A DNA stretch of 64,000 nucleotides from an uncultured Bacteroides sp. (GCA_900544675.1 UQVZ01000005.1:57278-121277), one strand, 5' to 3'. Numbered from the stretch's first letter, positions 15,835 through 25,700 are shown. Translations and numbers: made by a program. The notes: generated from the letters alone by a model not told the origin.

Positions 15835-16688
15835 GCGGAGAAAGACAGAAACTGGCAGTCATTACCGGTGCCGATGGCGGAATGGGGCGTGAAATCACCC
15901 GTGCCGTGGCACTGGCGGGCTATCGTGTCATTATGGCTTGCCTGCGGGTGCAGAGAGGCAAGGCAGTGCGTGAGGCGTTGTTGCGCGAACGGAGTGATTT
16001 GCAAATAGAGGTGCGCGACATCGATTTGGCTTCGTTTATCTCGGTGTGTGTGTTTGCCGATACCCTGGCAGCCGATGATGAGCATGTAGACTTGCTGATG
16101 AATAATGCCGGAACGATGGAAACCGGTTATCATCGCACGGGCGACGGATACGAGCGCACAGTGCAGGTAAATTATATGGGACATTATCTGCTGACACGTA
16201 AACTGTTGCCGCTGATGGGAGAGGGGAGCCGCATTGTCAATATGGTGTCGTGCACGTATGCCATCGGCAAGCTGGATTTTCCGGATTTCTTTTATTGCGG
16301 AAGGAAGGGCTCTTTCTGGCGTATCCCCGTGTACAGCAATACCAAACTGGCATTGATGCTTTTCACCATCGATTTGGCAGAGCGTGTACGCGACAAAGGG
16401 ATTGTGGTCAATGCAGCCGACCCCGGCATTGTTTCTACCGATATTATCACCATGCATGCCTGGTTTGACCCGTTGACGGATATTTTCTTCCGTCCTTTTA
16501 TCCGTACGCCGCGGCAAGGGGCAGCTACCGCCATCCATTTGCTGTTGGATGAGGAAGCCGGCAAACGGACTGGTACGCTGAATGTAAGCTGCCACGTCAA
16601 GCCGTTGTCGGAAAAATATACCAAGCATCCGCAAATGAAAGCATTGTGGGAGAAGACGGAATGGCTGGTGAAACGCTGGCTGTTTTAA
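15831..16688 (+). CDS. Short-chain dehydrogenase (candidate 3-beta-hydroxysteroid dehydrogenase)
   Basis: A 285-residue classical SDR. The cofactor motif TGADGGMGREI is at residues 12-22, the NNAG motif follows near residue 89, catalytic Ser lies in MVSCTYA, and the YSNTK catalytic Tyr/Lys pair is near residue 167. I start at ATG 15831, which overlaps the OYE stop by 4 nt; a longer frame from 15750 overlaps conserved OYE coding sequence. The middle insert (PDFFYCGRKGSFW) is typical of RDH-like members. In context it would reduce or oxidise a steroid 3-keto/3-hydroxy group; stereochemistry (3-beta) is inferred from the known gut clusters and not from a residue I can point to. Confidence 0.85.
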   Translation: MSGERQKLAVITGADGGMGREITRAVALAGYRVIMACLRVQRGKAVREALLRERSDLQIEVRDIDLASFISVCVFADTLAADDEHVDLLMNNAGTMETGYHRTGDGYERTVQVNYMGHYLLTRKLLPLMGEGSRIVNMVSCTYAIGKLDFPDFFYCGRKGSFWRIPVYSNTKLALMLFTIDLAERVRDKGIVVNAADPGIVSTDIITMHAWFDPLTDIFFRPFIRTPRQGAATAIHLLLDEEAGKRTGTLNVSCHVKPLSEKYTKHPQMKALWEKTEWLVKRWLF

Positions 16689-16751
16689 GGAAGAGTAGGG
16701 AAGAGATTTCACTATAAAGGAAGTAATGTTGTTAGCAAGATAGCAATCAAG

Positions 16752-17378
16752 ATGGATATCAAGAAGAATAAAGAAGAGTTTATCGAATTGTTGCGTTCTA
16801 CCGGACGCGATGGAGTGGAAGATGTGATAGCGGGGCTGGAAGAATTGGGATTCTTCACGGCTCCGGCGTCGGCAGGACATCATCTGAATGTAGAAGGTGG
16901 GCTGGTGCTTCACTCCATCAATACCTGTAAGGCGGCCCTGGTGGTATGGGAAGGCATGAAGGCCCTCGAGCCTGGTTTGGAAAATGAAGTGGGAAGAGAC
17001 AGTGTGATTATCGCCAGCCTATTGCACGATGTATGCAAAAGCGACATCTATGTGCGCAGCGTGAAAAAGCGCAAGAACGCGTTGGGAATATGGGAAGATA
17101 CCGAAGGATATAAGGTGACGTATAAGAGCTTTCCGATGGGACACGGTGAGAAGTCGGTGATTCTTTTGCTCTGCAACGGCCTGGAAATGACAGACGATGA
17201 AATGTTGGCTATCCGTTGGCACATGGGTGCTTTCGGACTGAACTTGAACAGTTACGAAGACTTGCGCAATTACGACACGGCGCGTATGCTTTACCCATTG
17301 GTGGCTATCGTGCAAGTGGCAGATAGTTTGGCTGCCAGTATCATGGAGCGTACCGGAAGCGACTTGGATGAGCTTTGA
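16752..17378 (+). CDS. HD-domain hydrolase, unknown substrate
   Basis: A 208-residue protein with the HD metal site. GLVLHSINTCKA supplies the first His (about residue 54), IIASLLHDVCKSDIY supplies the His-Asp pair (about 96-97), and later histidines lie in MGHGEKS and IRWHMGAFG. Such proteins hydrolyse phosphomonoesters, nucleotides or RNA ends (YfbR, YhaM-like). It begins 64 nt after the SDR stop on the same strand and may be cotranscribed, but nothing links it to steroid chemistry. A long palindrome follows the stop. Confidence 0.75.
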   Translation: MDIKKNKEEFIELLRSTGRDGVEDVIAGLEELGFFTAPASAGHHLNVEGGLVLHSINTCKAALVVWEGMKALEPGLENEVGRDSVIIASLLHDVCKSDIYVRSVKKRKNALGIWEDTEGYKVTYKSFPMGHGEKSVILLLCNGLEMTDDEMLAIRWHMGAFGLNLNSYEDLRNYDTARMLYPLVAIVQVADSLAASIMERTGSDLDEL

Positions 17379-17383
17379 TTTGT

Positions 17384-17500
17384 TTCACCACAGATTACAC
17401 GAATTGAATTAATAATTAAAAATTAATAGTTAATAACGGATGATTCTTCATTCTTAATTCTTCATTCTTCATTTATATAATTCGTGTATTCTGTGGTGAA
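17384..17500. repeat. Composite palindromic intergenic repeat
   Basis: Outer arms TTCACCACAGATTACACGAA (from 17384) and its near complement ending at 17500 enclose an AT-rich core (attaataattaaaaattaa, tagttaataacgg) and an ATTCTTCATTC ladder. The same modules recur near 36.9, 51.5, 55.1, 56.9 and 58.0 kb. It lies between convergent genes and could act as a two-way terminator. Confidence 0.75.
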
Positions 17501-17506
17501 AAACAT

Positions 17507-17977
17507 TTATTGCCGTTCTTCGTCGTAATTGAGATAAGAACGTGTAGGCAGGTCGTAATCGAATATTTCTTCCGGCTTGAAGAAACGCTTCAGTTCGACA
17601 AGAGCGTTTTCGGGAGAATCGGAAGTATGCACGATGTTCTCTTGCGCGCTTACGCTATAGTCGCCTCGGATGGTTCCGGGAGTGGCGTTACGGCCATTGG
17701 TGGCACCTGTCATGGAACGGACTACCTGCACGGCTTCTACCCCTTCGTAGCAACAAGCTATAACGGGAGATGCCATCATCGACTGTTTGATGCGTCCGAA
17801 GAAAGGCTTGTCTGCCAGGTGGGCATAATGCTCGTTCAGCAGTTCATCGGTGAGCTGCATCATTTTCATGCCTGCCAGACGCAGACCTTTACGTTCGAAA
17901 CGGGTAGTGATTTCTCCGACCAGCCCACGCTGAACAGCACTGGGCTTTAAAATGACCAATGTTTTTTCAATACTCAT
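17507..17977 (-). CDS. ndk: Nucleoside-diphosphate kinase
   Basis: A 156-residue enzyme that passes the ATP gamma-phosphate to nucleoside diphosphates through a phosphohistidine. I start at ATG 17977 (MSIEKTLVILKPSAVQRG), the invariant family start; the frame upstream is promoter DNA. GATNGRNATPGTIRGDYS precedes the active-site ENIVHTSDSPENA with its histidine. It is slightly longer than the usual 140-153 residues, with a C-terminal SYLNYDEERQ tail. It is read alone from a strong promoter. Confidence 0.96.
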   Translation of the reverse strand: MSIEKTLVILKPSAVQRGLVGEITTRFERKGLRLAGMKMMQLTDELLNEHYAHLADKPFFGRIKQSMMASPVIACCYEGVEAVQVVRSMTGATNGRNATPGTIRGDYSVSAQENIVHTSDSPENALVELKRFFKPEEIFDYDLPTRSYLNYDEERQ

Positions 17978-18009
17978 AGTGATAATTATTAGGTTATTAC
18001 AAACTACCA

Positions 18010-18040
18010 CAAAGATATTGATTATAAGGAAAAAAACAAA
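18010..18040 (-). promoter_or_regulatory. ndk promoter
   Basis: TTTG (18040-18037) and TATCTTTG (18017-18010) on the minus strand with 19 nt between, 33 nt ahead of the ATG. Confidence 0.7.
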
Positions 18041-18094
18041 TATTCTGGGATGGAAATTAGGAAAAATACATACAGGGGATGGAAGTCGGTTGAT

Positions 18095-18144
18095 AAAAAA
18101 GCCCCTGCAGGTTGACGGGATAGTCCGCATCGACTTGCAGGGGC
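18095..18144 (-). terminator. Terminator of the PfkB kinase gene
   Basis: GCCCCTGCAGGT (18101-18112) pairs with ACTTGCAGGGGC (18133-18144). On the minus strand the stem is followed by TTTTTT, so it ends the leftward kinase transcript. Confidence 0.85.
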
Positions 18145-18154
18145 CGCTGTATGC

Positions 18155-19057
18155 TTAACAGGATAAGGTCTGAGGTTTTAAGTCGCTTGTATGAACGATA
18201 TCGAATGCCATTTTCTCTGTGCCGCAGAAAGGACCTGATTGCTCCAGTTTGATGGTAGACAATGCTGCAGCAAATGTTCCCGCTTCAGTGTACGAGGCTC
18301 CCTTGTTGCGCATATAGAGATAGCCCAGCATATAGGTGTCGCCGCATCCGGTAGCGTCTACTACTTCTTTAGGCGGATAGGCAGGAATGCGGTGCAGGGT
18401 GTTTCCCGCATAAATCAATGACCCTTCACTGCCTAAAGTCAACAACACTTCTTTCACTCCCCATTCGTGCAGCAGATGAATGGCTTCGTCGTAATCAGAA
18501 GAACCGGTAAGCACAGCGGCTTCATGTTCGTTTACTTTCAGGATATCGACGTATTTCAAGGCTTCTTTCTTTTCGGCCCAATCTACCGGATAGACGTTTT
18601 CTCCACGCACTTCTCGCAAATATCCTTGTGCGTCTACCGAAAGAGTTCCTTTAGCAGACAGGTATTTGATGACTTCCAGCGGGAAATCGTCGGAAAGCAA
18701 GCTGCCTAAGTGGAAGAAGCGTGCTTCCAGATGTTGCAGCTTTTCTACCGTAAACGGGTCTGCTTTTGCCAATACACGTTGGGTACGGTTATTCTGATTT
18801 TCTTCGTATTTGTTTTCGAAATATACAGTATGTCGGCTGGGAATCACTTCTACGTCAATTCCTTTAGCGCGCAGTTCGTCTACCGACTGGTATTCGCTGG
18901 GCGCCAATGAGGTGACCAGTTTATAATGCTTATAGTCGTTCAGGTGATAGATTCCATGTGAAAAATAATACGAAGTGCCTCCCGGCATGTAAATAGTTTG
19001 TTTGGGAGTGACTATTTTGTCGAGTGTGATGTGTCCTATGCAGCAGATATCATTCAT
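18155..19057 (-). CDS. PfkB-family sugar kinase
   Basis: A 300-residue ribokinase-fold kinase. The N-terminal GHITLDKIVTPKQ and GGTSYYFSHG segments form the substrate side, and VVDATGCGDTYMLGYLYM near the C-terminus is the PfkB signature 2 with the catalytic Asp and anion hole GCGD. Substrate is not evident. It is divergent from myo-inositol-3-phosphate synthase across a 270-nt gap, so an inositol or inositol-phosphate kinase is a reasonable guess. It is not a typical fructokinase or ribokinase by its N-terminus. Confidence 0.85.
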   Translation of the reverse strand: MNDICCIGHITLDKIVTPKQTIYMPGGTSYYFSHGIYHLNDYKHYKLVTSLAPSEYQSVDELRAKGIDVEVIPSRHTVYFENKYEENQNNRTQRVLAKADPFTVEKLQHLEARFFHLGSLLSDDFPLEVIKYLSAKGTLSVDAQGYLREVRGENVYPVDWAEKKEALKYVDILKVNEHEAAVLTGSSDYDEAIHLLHEWGVKEVLLTLGSEGSLIYAGNTLHRIPAYPPKEVVDATGCGDTYMLGYLYMRNKGASYTEAGTFAAALSTIKLEQSGPFCGTEKMAFDIVHTSDLKPQTLSC

Positions 19058-19224
19058 GGCTGTTTTGTTATACTGTTAAAAAACGGGTGCAAAGATAGTA
19101 TTTTTTATGAATAAAAAGCGGTTTAGGTTCCGCTTTCATTCGGCAAATTCATATTTTCTATGGTCCTTTTTTGGGTATTAATGTTCTATTTTGCAAAATC
19201 TATCATAAAAAGTGGAGAAAGGAC

Positions 19225-19254
19225 TTTGTTTTCTTTATAAAAAGCCTACCTTTA
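19225..19254 (+). promoter_or_regulatory. Promoter of inositol-phosphate synthase
   Basis: TTTG (19225-19228) and TACCTTTA (19247-19254) with 18 nt between, 70 nt ahead of the ATG. The gap also has a minus-strand TATCTTTG (19097-19090) that may serve the divergent kinase. Confidence 0.55.
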
Positions 19255-19324
19255 CATTTCAGTTTGCACATGTTTTGTAACCTTATAGGATTAATATAAT
19301 AATAGAAAAACAAATTTAGTAGAA

Positions 19325-20632
19325 ATGGAAAAAATGAATGTACAGCCAGCTACCGGAAAATTGGGTGTGCTGTGTGTAGGTCTGGGCGCAGTAGCTACTA
19401 CGTTTATGACAGGTGTATTAATGGTAAGAAAAGGGTTGGCTAAACCTGTGGGTTCGATGACCCAGTACGACAAAATTCGTGTAGGAAAGGGAGATGCAAA
19501 GAAATATCTTCATTACAACGAAATTGTGCCGATGGCTGATTTGAAAGATATCGTGTTCGGCGCATGGGACGTGTATCCTGCCAATGCCTACGAGTCGGCT
19601 ATCAATTGTGAAGTATTAAGGGAAAAGGACATCAATCCGGTGAAAGACGAACTGGAGAAGATTGTCCCGATGAAGGCGGCATTCGACCGGAATTATGCCA
19701 AACGCCTGGATGGAGACAATGTGAAAGACTGTGCTACCCGCTGGGACATGGTTGAGGCTTTACGCAAGGATATCCGTGATTTTAAGGAAGCGAACGGTTG
19801 CAACCGCATCGTAGTGCTTTGGGCTGCATCTACCGAGATTTATGTGCCGGTATGCGAAGAAGTGCACGGGACATTGGCTGCCTTGGAACAGGCGATGAAG
19901 AATGATGACCGTGAGCACGTGGCTCCGTCTATGTGTTATGCATACGCCGCTCTTGCCGAAGGTGCTCCTTTTATTATGGGTGCGCCCAATACGACGGTTG
20001 ACATTCCTGCCATGTGGGAAATGGCGGAAAAGACTCGTATGCCGATAGCCGGAAAAGACTTCAAGACTGGACAGACACTGGTAAAATCGGGTTTCGCTCC
20101 GATTATCGGAACGCGTTGCCTGGGCTTGTCGGGATGGTTCTCTACCAATATCTTGGGCAACCGTGACGGTCTGGTGCTGGACGAACCTGCCAATTTCCAT
20201 ACCAAGGAAGTGAGCAAGCTTTCTACGTTGGAGTCGATTCTGGTACCTGAAAACCAACCGGATTTGTATTCGGATTATTACCACAAGGTGCGTATCAACT
20301 ATTATCCTCCCCGCAACGATAACAAAGAAGGATGGGATAACATTGATATCTTCGGTTGGATGGGCTATCCGATGCAAATCAAGATTAACTTCCTGTGCCG
20401 CGATTCAATCCTGGCAGCACCGCTTTGCCTCGACTTGGTATTGCTGAGCGATTTGGCTGCACGCGCGGGCCGTTATGGCATCCAGCGTTTCTTGAGTTTC
20501 TTCCTCAAGAGCCCGATGCACGACTATACGCAGCATGAAGTTCCGGTTAATCACCTCTTCCAGCAGTATGTGATGCTGAAGAATGCCATCCGCGAGATGG
20601 GCGGCTACGAGGCTGATGAAGAAATCGATTGA
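19325..20632 (+). CDS. myo-Inositol-3-phosphate synthase
   Basis: A 435-residue NAD-dependent isomerase converting glucose 6-phosphate to inositol 3-phosphate, the first committed step of inositol synthesis. The Rossmann GVLCVGLGAVATTFMTG motif is near residue 17. IVVLWAASTEIYVP, the SGFAPIIGTRCLGLSGWFS region and the catalytic-domain KINFLCRDSILAAPLCLDLV block are present. In gut Bacteroides this enzyme feeds inositol phosphoceramide/phosphatidylinositol lipids. The other lipid genes are not in the window. It is monocistronic, with a palindrome after the stop. Confidence 0.94.
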   Translation: MEKMNVQPATGKLGVLCVGLGAVATTFMTGVLMVRKGLAKPVGSMTQYDKIRVGKGDAKKYLHYNEIVPMADLKDIVFGAWDVYPANAYESAINCEVLREKDINPVKDELEKIVPMKAAFDRNYAKRLDGDNVKDCATRWDMVEALRKDIRDFKEANGCNRIVVLWAASTEIYVPVCEEVHGTLAALEQAMKNDDREHVAPSMCYAYAALAEGAPFIMGAPNTTVDIPAMWEMAEKTRMPIAGKDFKTGQTLVKSGFAPIIGTRCLGLSGWFSTNILGNRDGLVLDEPANFHTKEVSKLSTLESILVPENQPDLYSDYYHKVRINYYPPRNDNKEGWDNIDIFGWMGYPMQIKINFLCRDSILAAPLCLDLVLLSDLAARAGRYGIQRFLSFFLKSPMHDYTQHEVPVNHLFQQYVMLKNAIREMGGYEADEEID

Positions 20633-20647
20633 TTTTTTCGGATTTTG

Positions 20648-20728
20648 AACACGGAGACACGGAGGCACAGAGATTATAATTTTATCGTCAAAAAGATAAA
20701 AAACTCTGTGACTCCGTGTCTCTGTGTT
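20648..20728. repeat. Palindromic intergenic repeat (CACGGAGACAC module)
   Basis: 25-nt arms (20648-20672 and 20704-20728) match at 23 positions. It lies between convergent genes. The same ACACAGAGACAC module appears at 36.79 kb and 58.06 kb. Confidence 0.8.
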
Positions 20729-20746
20729 TGATAGTTGAATCATTTA

Positions 20747-21634
20747 TCAGTCAATGAACCGACGGGTCAGTCCTCCGAACTCTTCGATGCGGCGGTCTCT
20801 CAGGAACGGCCACCAGCGGCGGACATTTTCACTTCGGTCCATATCGATATCTACGACCAGATTTTCTTCTTTCGTGTTGCTGGCTTGAGCCAACAGTTCG
20901 CCTTGCGGACCGGCTACGAAACTGTTTCCCCAAAACAGGATGCCGTTGGTTTGTCCGGAAGGGTCTGGTTCCAGTCCGACACGGTTTACCGCAATCACCG
21001 GAAGCCCATTGGCTACGGCATGTCCGCGCTGTACGGTAATCCAGGCATTTATCTGGCGCACCTGTTCTTCGTGTGTGTCGCTGCTTTCCCAGCCGATGGC
21101 TGTGGGATAAATCAACAGTTCAGCACCTTTCAATGCCATCAGGCGGGCACCTTCCGGATACCATTGATCCCAACATACCTGCACACCCAGCTTGCCGACG
21201 GAAGTCTGAATAGGCTCGAAGCCGATATCACCGGGAGTGAAATAGAACTTTTCGTAATAAGCCGGGTCATCGGGGATATGCATTTTACGGTATATGCCGG
21301 CGATGTTTCCGTCTTTTTCGAAAACAACAGCCGTATTGTGATACAGTCCCGGAGCACGGCGCTCGAACAGCGATGTGACCAAGACGATGCCATACGTGGC
21401 GGCTATCTCACTGTAGAATCCGGTAGACGGACCGGGAATCGGTTCTGCCAAATCGAACAGGCTGGTATCTTCTGTCTGGCAGAAATAAGGTGTATTGTGC
21501 AGTTCCTGTAATACGACCAGGTTTGCCCCAGCGCGTGCTACGGCGGCGATGTTGCTGTGCAGTTTCTCCAAATTGTTCTTGATATCGTTCGAGCACGATT
21601 GTTGTACGATACCGACGCGGATGATTCTTGTCAT
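20747..21634 (-). CDS. aguB: N-carbamoylputrescine amidase
   Basis: A 295-residue nitrilase-family enzyme that turns N-carbamoylputrescine into putrescine, CO2 and ammonia. The Glu-Lys-Cys triad is visible: VVLQELHN, IYRKMHIPDD and GVQVCWDQWYPEGAR. The TAIGWE and NRVG blocks fit plant and bacterial AguB. I use ATG 21634 (MTRIIRVGIVQQ); the longer frame covers non-coding DNA. The gene that makes its substrate, agmatine deiminase, ends 53 nt upstream on the same strand. Confidence 0.93.
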   Translation of the reverse strand: MTRIIRVGIVQQSCSNDIKNNLEKLHSNIAAVARAGANLVVLQELHNTPYFCQTEDTSLFDLAEPIPGPSTGFYSEIAATYGIVLVTSLFERRAPGLYHNTAVVFEKDGNIAGIYRKMHIPDDPAYYEKFYFTPGDIGFEPIQTSVGKLGVQVCWDQWYPEGARLMALKGAELLIYPTAIGWESSDTHEEQVRQINAWITVQRGHAVANGLPVIAVNRVGLEPDPSGQTNGILFWGNSFVAGPQGELLAQASNTKEENLVVDIDMDRSENVRRWWPFLRDRRIEEFGGLTRRFID

Positions 21635-21687
21635 AATATAATAATGTATATATAATATAGGTAAGACATTCGGTTTATTTTTGTCTG

Positions 21688-22716
21688 TCAGAAAGGACAG
21701 ACGCTTTCGGGATATTGCATGGTGACGCAATGCAACGAACCGTGTTGCTGTATCAGGGCACGGCAATCGATGCCTACGATTTCACGGTCGGGGAAAGCCT
21801 GTGCCAGCACACGGGCTGCCTCTTTGTCTTTTTCCGGCTGGGCATACGTGGGGTATAACACCGCACGGTTCATTATCAGGAAATTGGCGTATGTGGCAGG
21901 AAGCCTTTCTCCTTCCTGGTCGTATATGGCATCGGGCAAGGGTAGGGGAAGCAGCCGGTAAGGGTCCCCGTCAAGGGTACGGAAGGATTTCAACTGTTCT
22001 TCCATGGCATGAAGGCTTCCGTAATGTTCGTCTGCCGTATCCGTGCATTGCACATAGACAATGGTATGGTCGGGACACAGGCGTGCTAGGGTATCGATAT
22101 GACTGTCTGTATCGTCTCCTGCCAGAAAGCCATAATCCAGCCATAATACCTGGAGCAGGTTGAAACGCTCTTTCAGGTATTGTTCGATTTCATGGCGGCA
22201 TAAGGTATCGTTCCGGTTGGGAGCCAGCAGGCAAGTAGAAGTAGTAAGCAAAGTGCCGTCGCCGTCACTTTCTATCGAACCGCCTTCCAGCACGAAGTTG
22301 CGGCAATTGATGTAATGTCCGTTCAGCATACCGCTTTTATAAATATGGCTGTTAATCAGGTTGTCTTTGCAGGCGGCGAATTTCATTCCCCATCCGTTGA
22401 AGCAGAAATCCAGCAGTAAGGGAGAACCGCTGCTTTTCAGCAGGGTGATGAAGCCGTGGTCGCGTGCCCAGGTATCGTTGGTAGGACAGGCAATGAAACG
22501 GATATTTTGCCGGTAGTCAGCCTGTTCCAAGACTTCAGGAAATTGAGGCGCTACGAGCAGCAAGGGTTGACGGGTAGCTATTTCACGGGCAAGATTGCAG
22601 AAGCACGCTTCCACTTCTTCGAGCATATAGTTCCAGTCAGTTTCCTGATGAGGCCAGGTCAGTTGTATGTAACTTTGTGTATGCCATTCGGCAGGTAGGT
22701 AAAAGTTTTGTTTCAT
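21688..22716 (-). CDS. aguA: Agmatine deiminase
   Basis: A 342-residue peptidylarginine-deiminase-fold enzyme that hydrolyses agmatine to N-carbamoylputrescine and ammonia. The catalytic set is visible: TNDTWARDHGFI, NFVLEGGSIESDG, DDTDSHIDTLARL and the nucleophile in QHGSLHCVTMQYP near the C-terminus. It starts 14 nt after tamB and precedes aguB, so polyamine synthesis genes sit at the end of an envelope-gene operon. Confidence 0.93.
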   Translation of the reverse strand: MKQNFYLPAEWHTQSYIQLTWPHQETDWNYMLEEVEACFCNLAREIATRQPLLLVAPQFPEVLEQADYRQNIRFIACPTNDTWARDHGFITLLKSSGSPLLLDFCFNGWGMKFAACKDNLINSHIYKSGMLNGHYINCRNFVLEGGSIESDGDGTLLTTSTCLLAPNRNDTLCRHEIEQYLKERFNLLQVLWLDYGFLAGDDTDSHIDTLARLCPDHTIVYVQCTDTADEHYGSLHAMEEQLKSFRTLDGDPYRLLPLPLPDAIYDQEGERLPATYANFLIMNRAVLYPTYAQPEKDKEAARVLAQAFPDREIVGIDCRALIQQHGSLHCVTMQYPESVCPF

Positions 22717-22729
22717 AGGGTCAATCTTA

Positions 22730-25700
22730 TTAGTCTGTCAGTTTTGTTTCTTGATTCCTTTTTTGTTGGGCAGCCGGTTGTTCTTCGGTTGGCTTTTGTC
22801 TTTTTCTTCTTCGGAGCAATATCCAGTCGAAAAGCTCGCGCCAATTGTCGAAATCTTTTTTATACATCAATCCGATGCCTTGGGTTGTCAGCGTAGACTT
22901 GGTAAAGTATCGGTCGTTGGTTTCGTTGTAACCTTTCAGACGGAACTCTCCGTTCTTGGTCAGCATCCACATGGCTTCAAAGTCGCCTACGAAGTTGGTG
23001 TTCTGCAGAGCGTTGTCACGGTATCCGAAATTGCCGTTGATGATAAGCCGGTTGTTCAGCAATCGTCCCGACAGGATGGCTTCCGCCTCTACGTCTGTCC
23101 AGCCGTTTTCGCCTGTACTCAGGTTGGTGCCTACATTCCAGTTCTGGCTATCGATGACTTGCGAGAGCATGTTGTTCAGTTGTCCTGACAAGGTGCTGAA
23201 TGCCAGCGAGCTGGTGGCGTCCGACTGGTTGGCATTGTTGTTGTAATCGTAGGTGTAGAATTTTCCGATACCCAGCAGATAGATGATTTGTGTATTCATC
23301 TGCTCTTCGGTGCTGGTCAGGCTTCTTACCAGCTCGCGGTCTTCATCGCTCACGGTCGGAAGGTCGAGGTCGAACTTCAGGGTAGGGCTGGTCAGGTTGC
23401 CACTCAGATTCAACAGGCAGTTCACACGGACAGTGCCTTTGGTGCTGGAAGCGTCTGCCACCAGGTCGTTCAGCGAGGCTGAGTTGACCGTATAGACAGC
23501 CTGCACATTCAGGTTTGCCTGACGCGGATTGCCGTTGAAGGATACAGTCCCTCCCGATTGCAGGACAAAATCTTTCCGGATGACATTCTGCATGCTCATC
23601 TTGTAGATTCCTTCTTCGATGTTGTAGTTGCCGAATATCAGGAAATCACCTTTGTTGTAGAAATTGATGCGGAGGTTTCCGCTGCCGTTGGCAGAGATGT
23701 TGTCGCCCGCTACGGGGTCCATGACGATGCGCATCGTAGCATCGGGTGTAGCTTCTATCTGGAAGTTCAGGTGCATGTCGAGCGGTGTATCGTCTTCTTC
23801 CTCTTCTTTGACTACGTTCAGCGGATGATACACTTCGGTATAGATGTGCTCTTGCTGACGTTTCGGGGTACGGTCTACAAATTCGATGAACTGGTTGCTG
23901 GTCGCTTCGGTGGCTGTGGCTGTAACGTATGTAAACGATGTCCGTGGGTCGGTGCGCAGCGTTCCGTCTACGTTCAGTGCATTGTTTCCGCCTCTTAGCA
24001 GGACCTCGCCTGTCGTATAGATGGTTCCGTAGAAAGGAAATTCGGGCGTTTCCTTTTCCGTATGGAATACCAGCATGTTGTTGGTGTTGAAGCGGAAATT
24101 ATAAGTCAGGTGCTTTAGCTTCCGGTGGTCGAGGGAGCCGTTCACCGTTCCGGTATGTCCTTCCATATCGGCAATCTGCACATTGTCGAATCCGAAATGT
24201 CCCGAACGGATATGTACAGAATCGGCGTGCACCTTGAAGGCCGTATTCAGTATATCGACTTTCATGCTGGCATCGGCTTGCGCGCTTCCTTCCAGGTCGA
24301 GTCCAGCAAAAGGCCCGAAGAGGCGGACATTGCCGAATACGCGTCCTTGCATATTCGTAAAGATGCCGTCGATGAAAGGCTGAAGGAAAGCCAGGTTCGT
24401 TCCTCCGGCATGGATGTGTAGGTCCAGCCCTTTTTCTTTGGGCGAAATGTATCCGTCTACGTAGGTGGAATACTGCTTGTTTTCACGAATGTCCGCCAGC
24501 AGGCGTATGCCTCCCAGTTCGTTGTCCCATGCCGCTTTGATGTCTCCTCTGCCCAGCAACGCATCGTTCAACGAGAAGTTTTTCACATCCAGACGGGCGT
24601 TCATGACCGGTTTCTCCAGCACATGATGAAGGTGTACCCGCCCGGTTATCAGCCCGTTGAACTTTACCGCATGGAATTGGATGATGTCCATGATGTATTG
24701 CAGGTTGATGTTGCTCAGGTCTACAGTGCAACTGTCTGTTTCGGTTTTCCCTATGCGTCCGTTTGCCCGTACGTATTGGTCCTGATGTTCGAACAGGAAG
24801 TTGCGTACATCGATGATGCCTTGGTCGATGATGACTTCGGAAGGATGAATTGTCCAGATGCTGTCATTCAATACGATTTGGCTGGGTTGGATATCAATGC
24901 GTGTGCTAAGTTTTTCTCCAGATTCCGGTTTTTCGAAAGAAGCCGTCGCTCCAATCATGCCGCTGAAGGTATCTGCTGTGTTGTTGCCCCAGTTTACGGT
25001 AGCTTTCAATTGGTCTTCTTTTGCCAAAGCGTTGACCGCCAGGTTGACCATGCTTCCCTTCTTCATCCGTTTGTTGGCGCGCAGTTGGCATTGCAGTCCT
25101 TCTTCCGTATTGTCGCAAAGGAAAGTGCCGGCTTCATAATAGGCTCCTTTATAGGTGAATTCGGGAGCGTATGCCCGTACTTGGATGCGTGTGCGGTTAT
25201 CATCGAAATAGCCTTGCAACGAGACCGGCATGGCAAGTTGCAAAGGAATGTCCGCCACCTTCGACAGGAATTCGGCATCGTCCATTTGCAGTTGGAAGCG
25301 GAAATTGTTGTCGGAGGCAGGCATTTCCTTGTCGGAAGCCAGCAAGGAGGGCAGGTAGCGGTGAACGGTTTTCAGTATGCTGACCGGTAACGTACGGTAC
25401 GAATAGTGCCCTTCCACTTTTCCGTTGAGGAAAGGTGAATGTATTTCGATTTGTTTCTCGTTGTTCGTTCCGGTTGTTCCGGCCTGGATGATGAAATGGT
25501 CGAGCGAATAGCATTTTTCCTCTTCGGGTGAATGCATCCGTATGCTGTCAATGCTGATTTTCCCTTGTATGTCGTCAATCGAGTTTCCGGAAAAGTCTGC
25601 CAACAGGTTTAACGAGAAATCCGTGTCGGCATATTTCTTCGTTAAGTTCAGCTTGTTGGGGCAGAAACGGTTGATGCTTGCCCGCAGGTTGAAGTCGGGC

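Noticed and set aside
15714..16913. 399-residue minus frame opposite the SDR gene
   Set aside because: It is antisense to a clear SDR with catalytic motifs, rich in His/Gln as expected from a shadow frame, and has no domain pattern.
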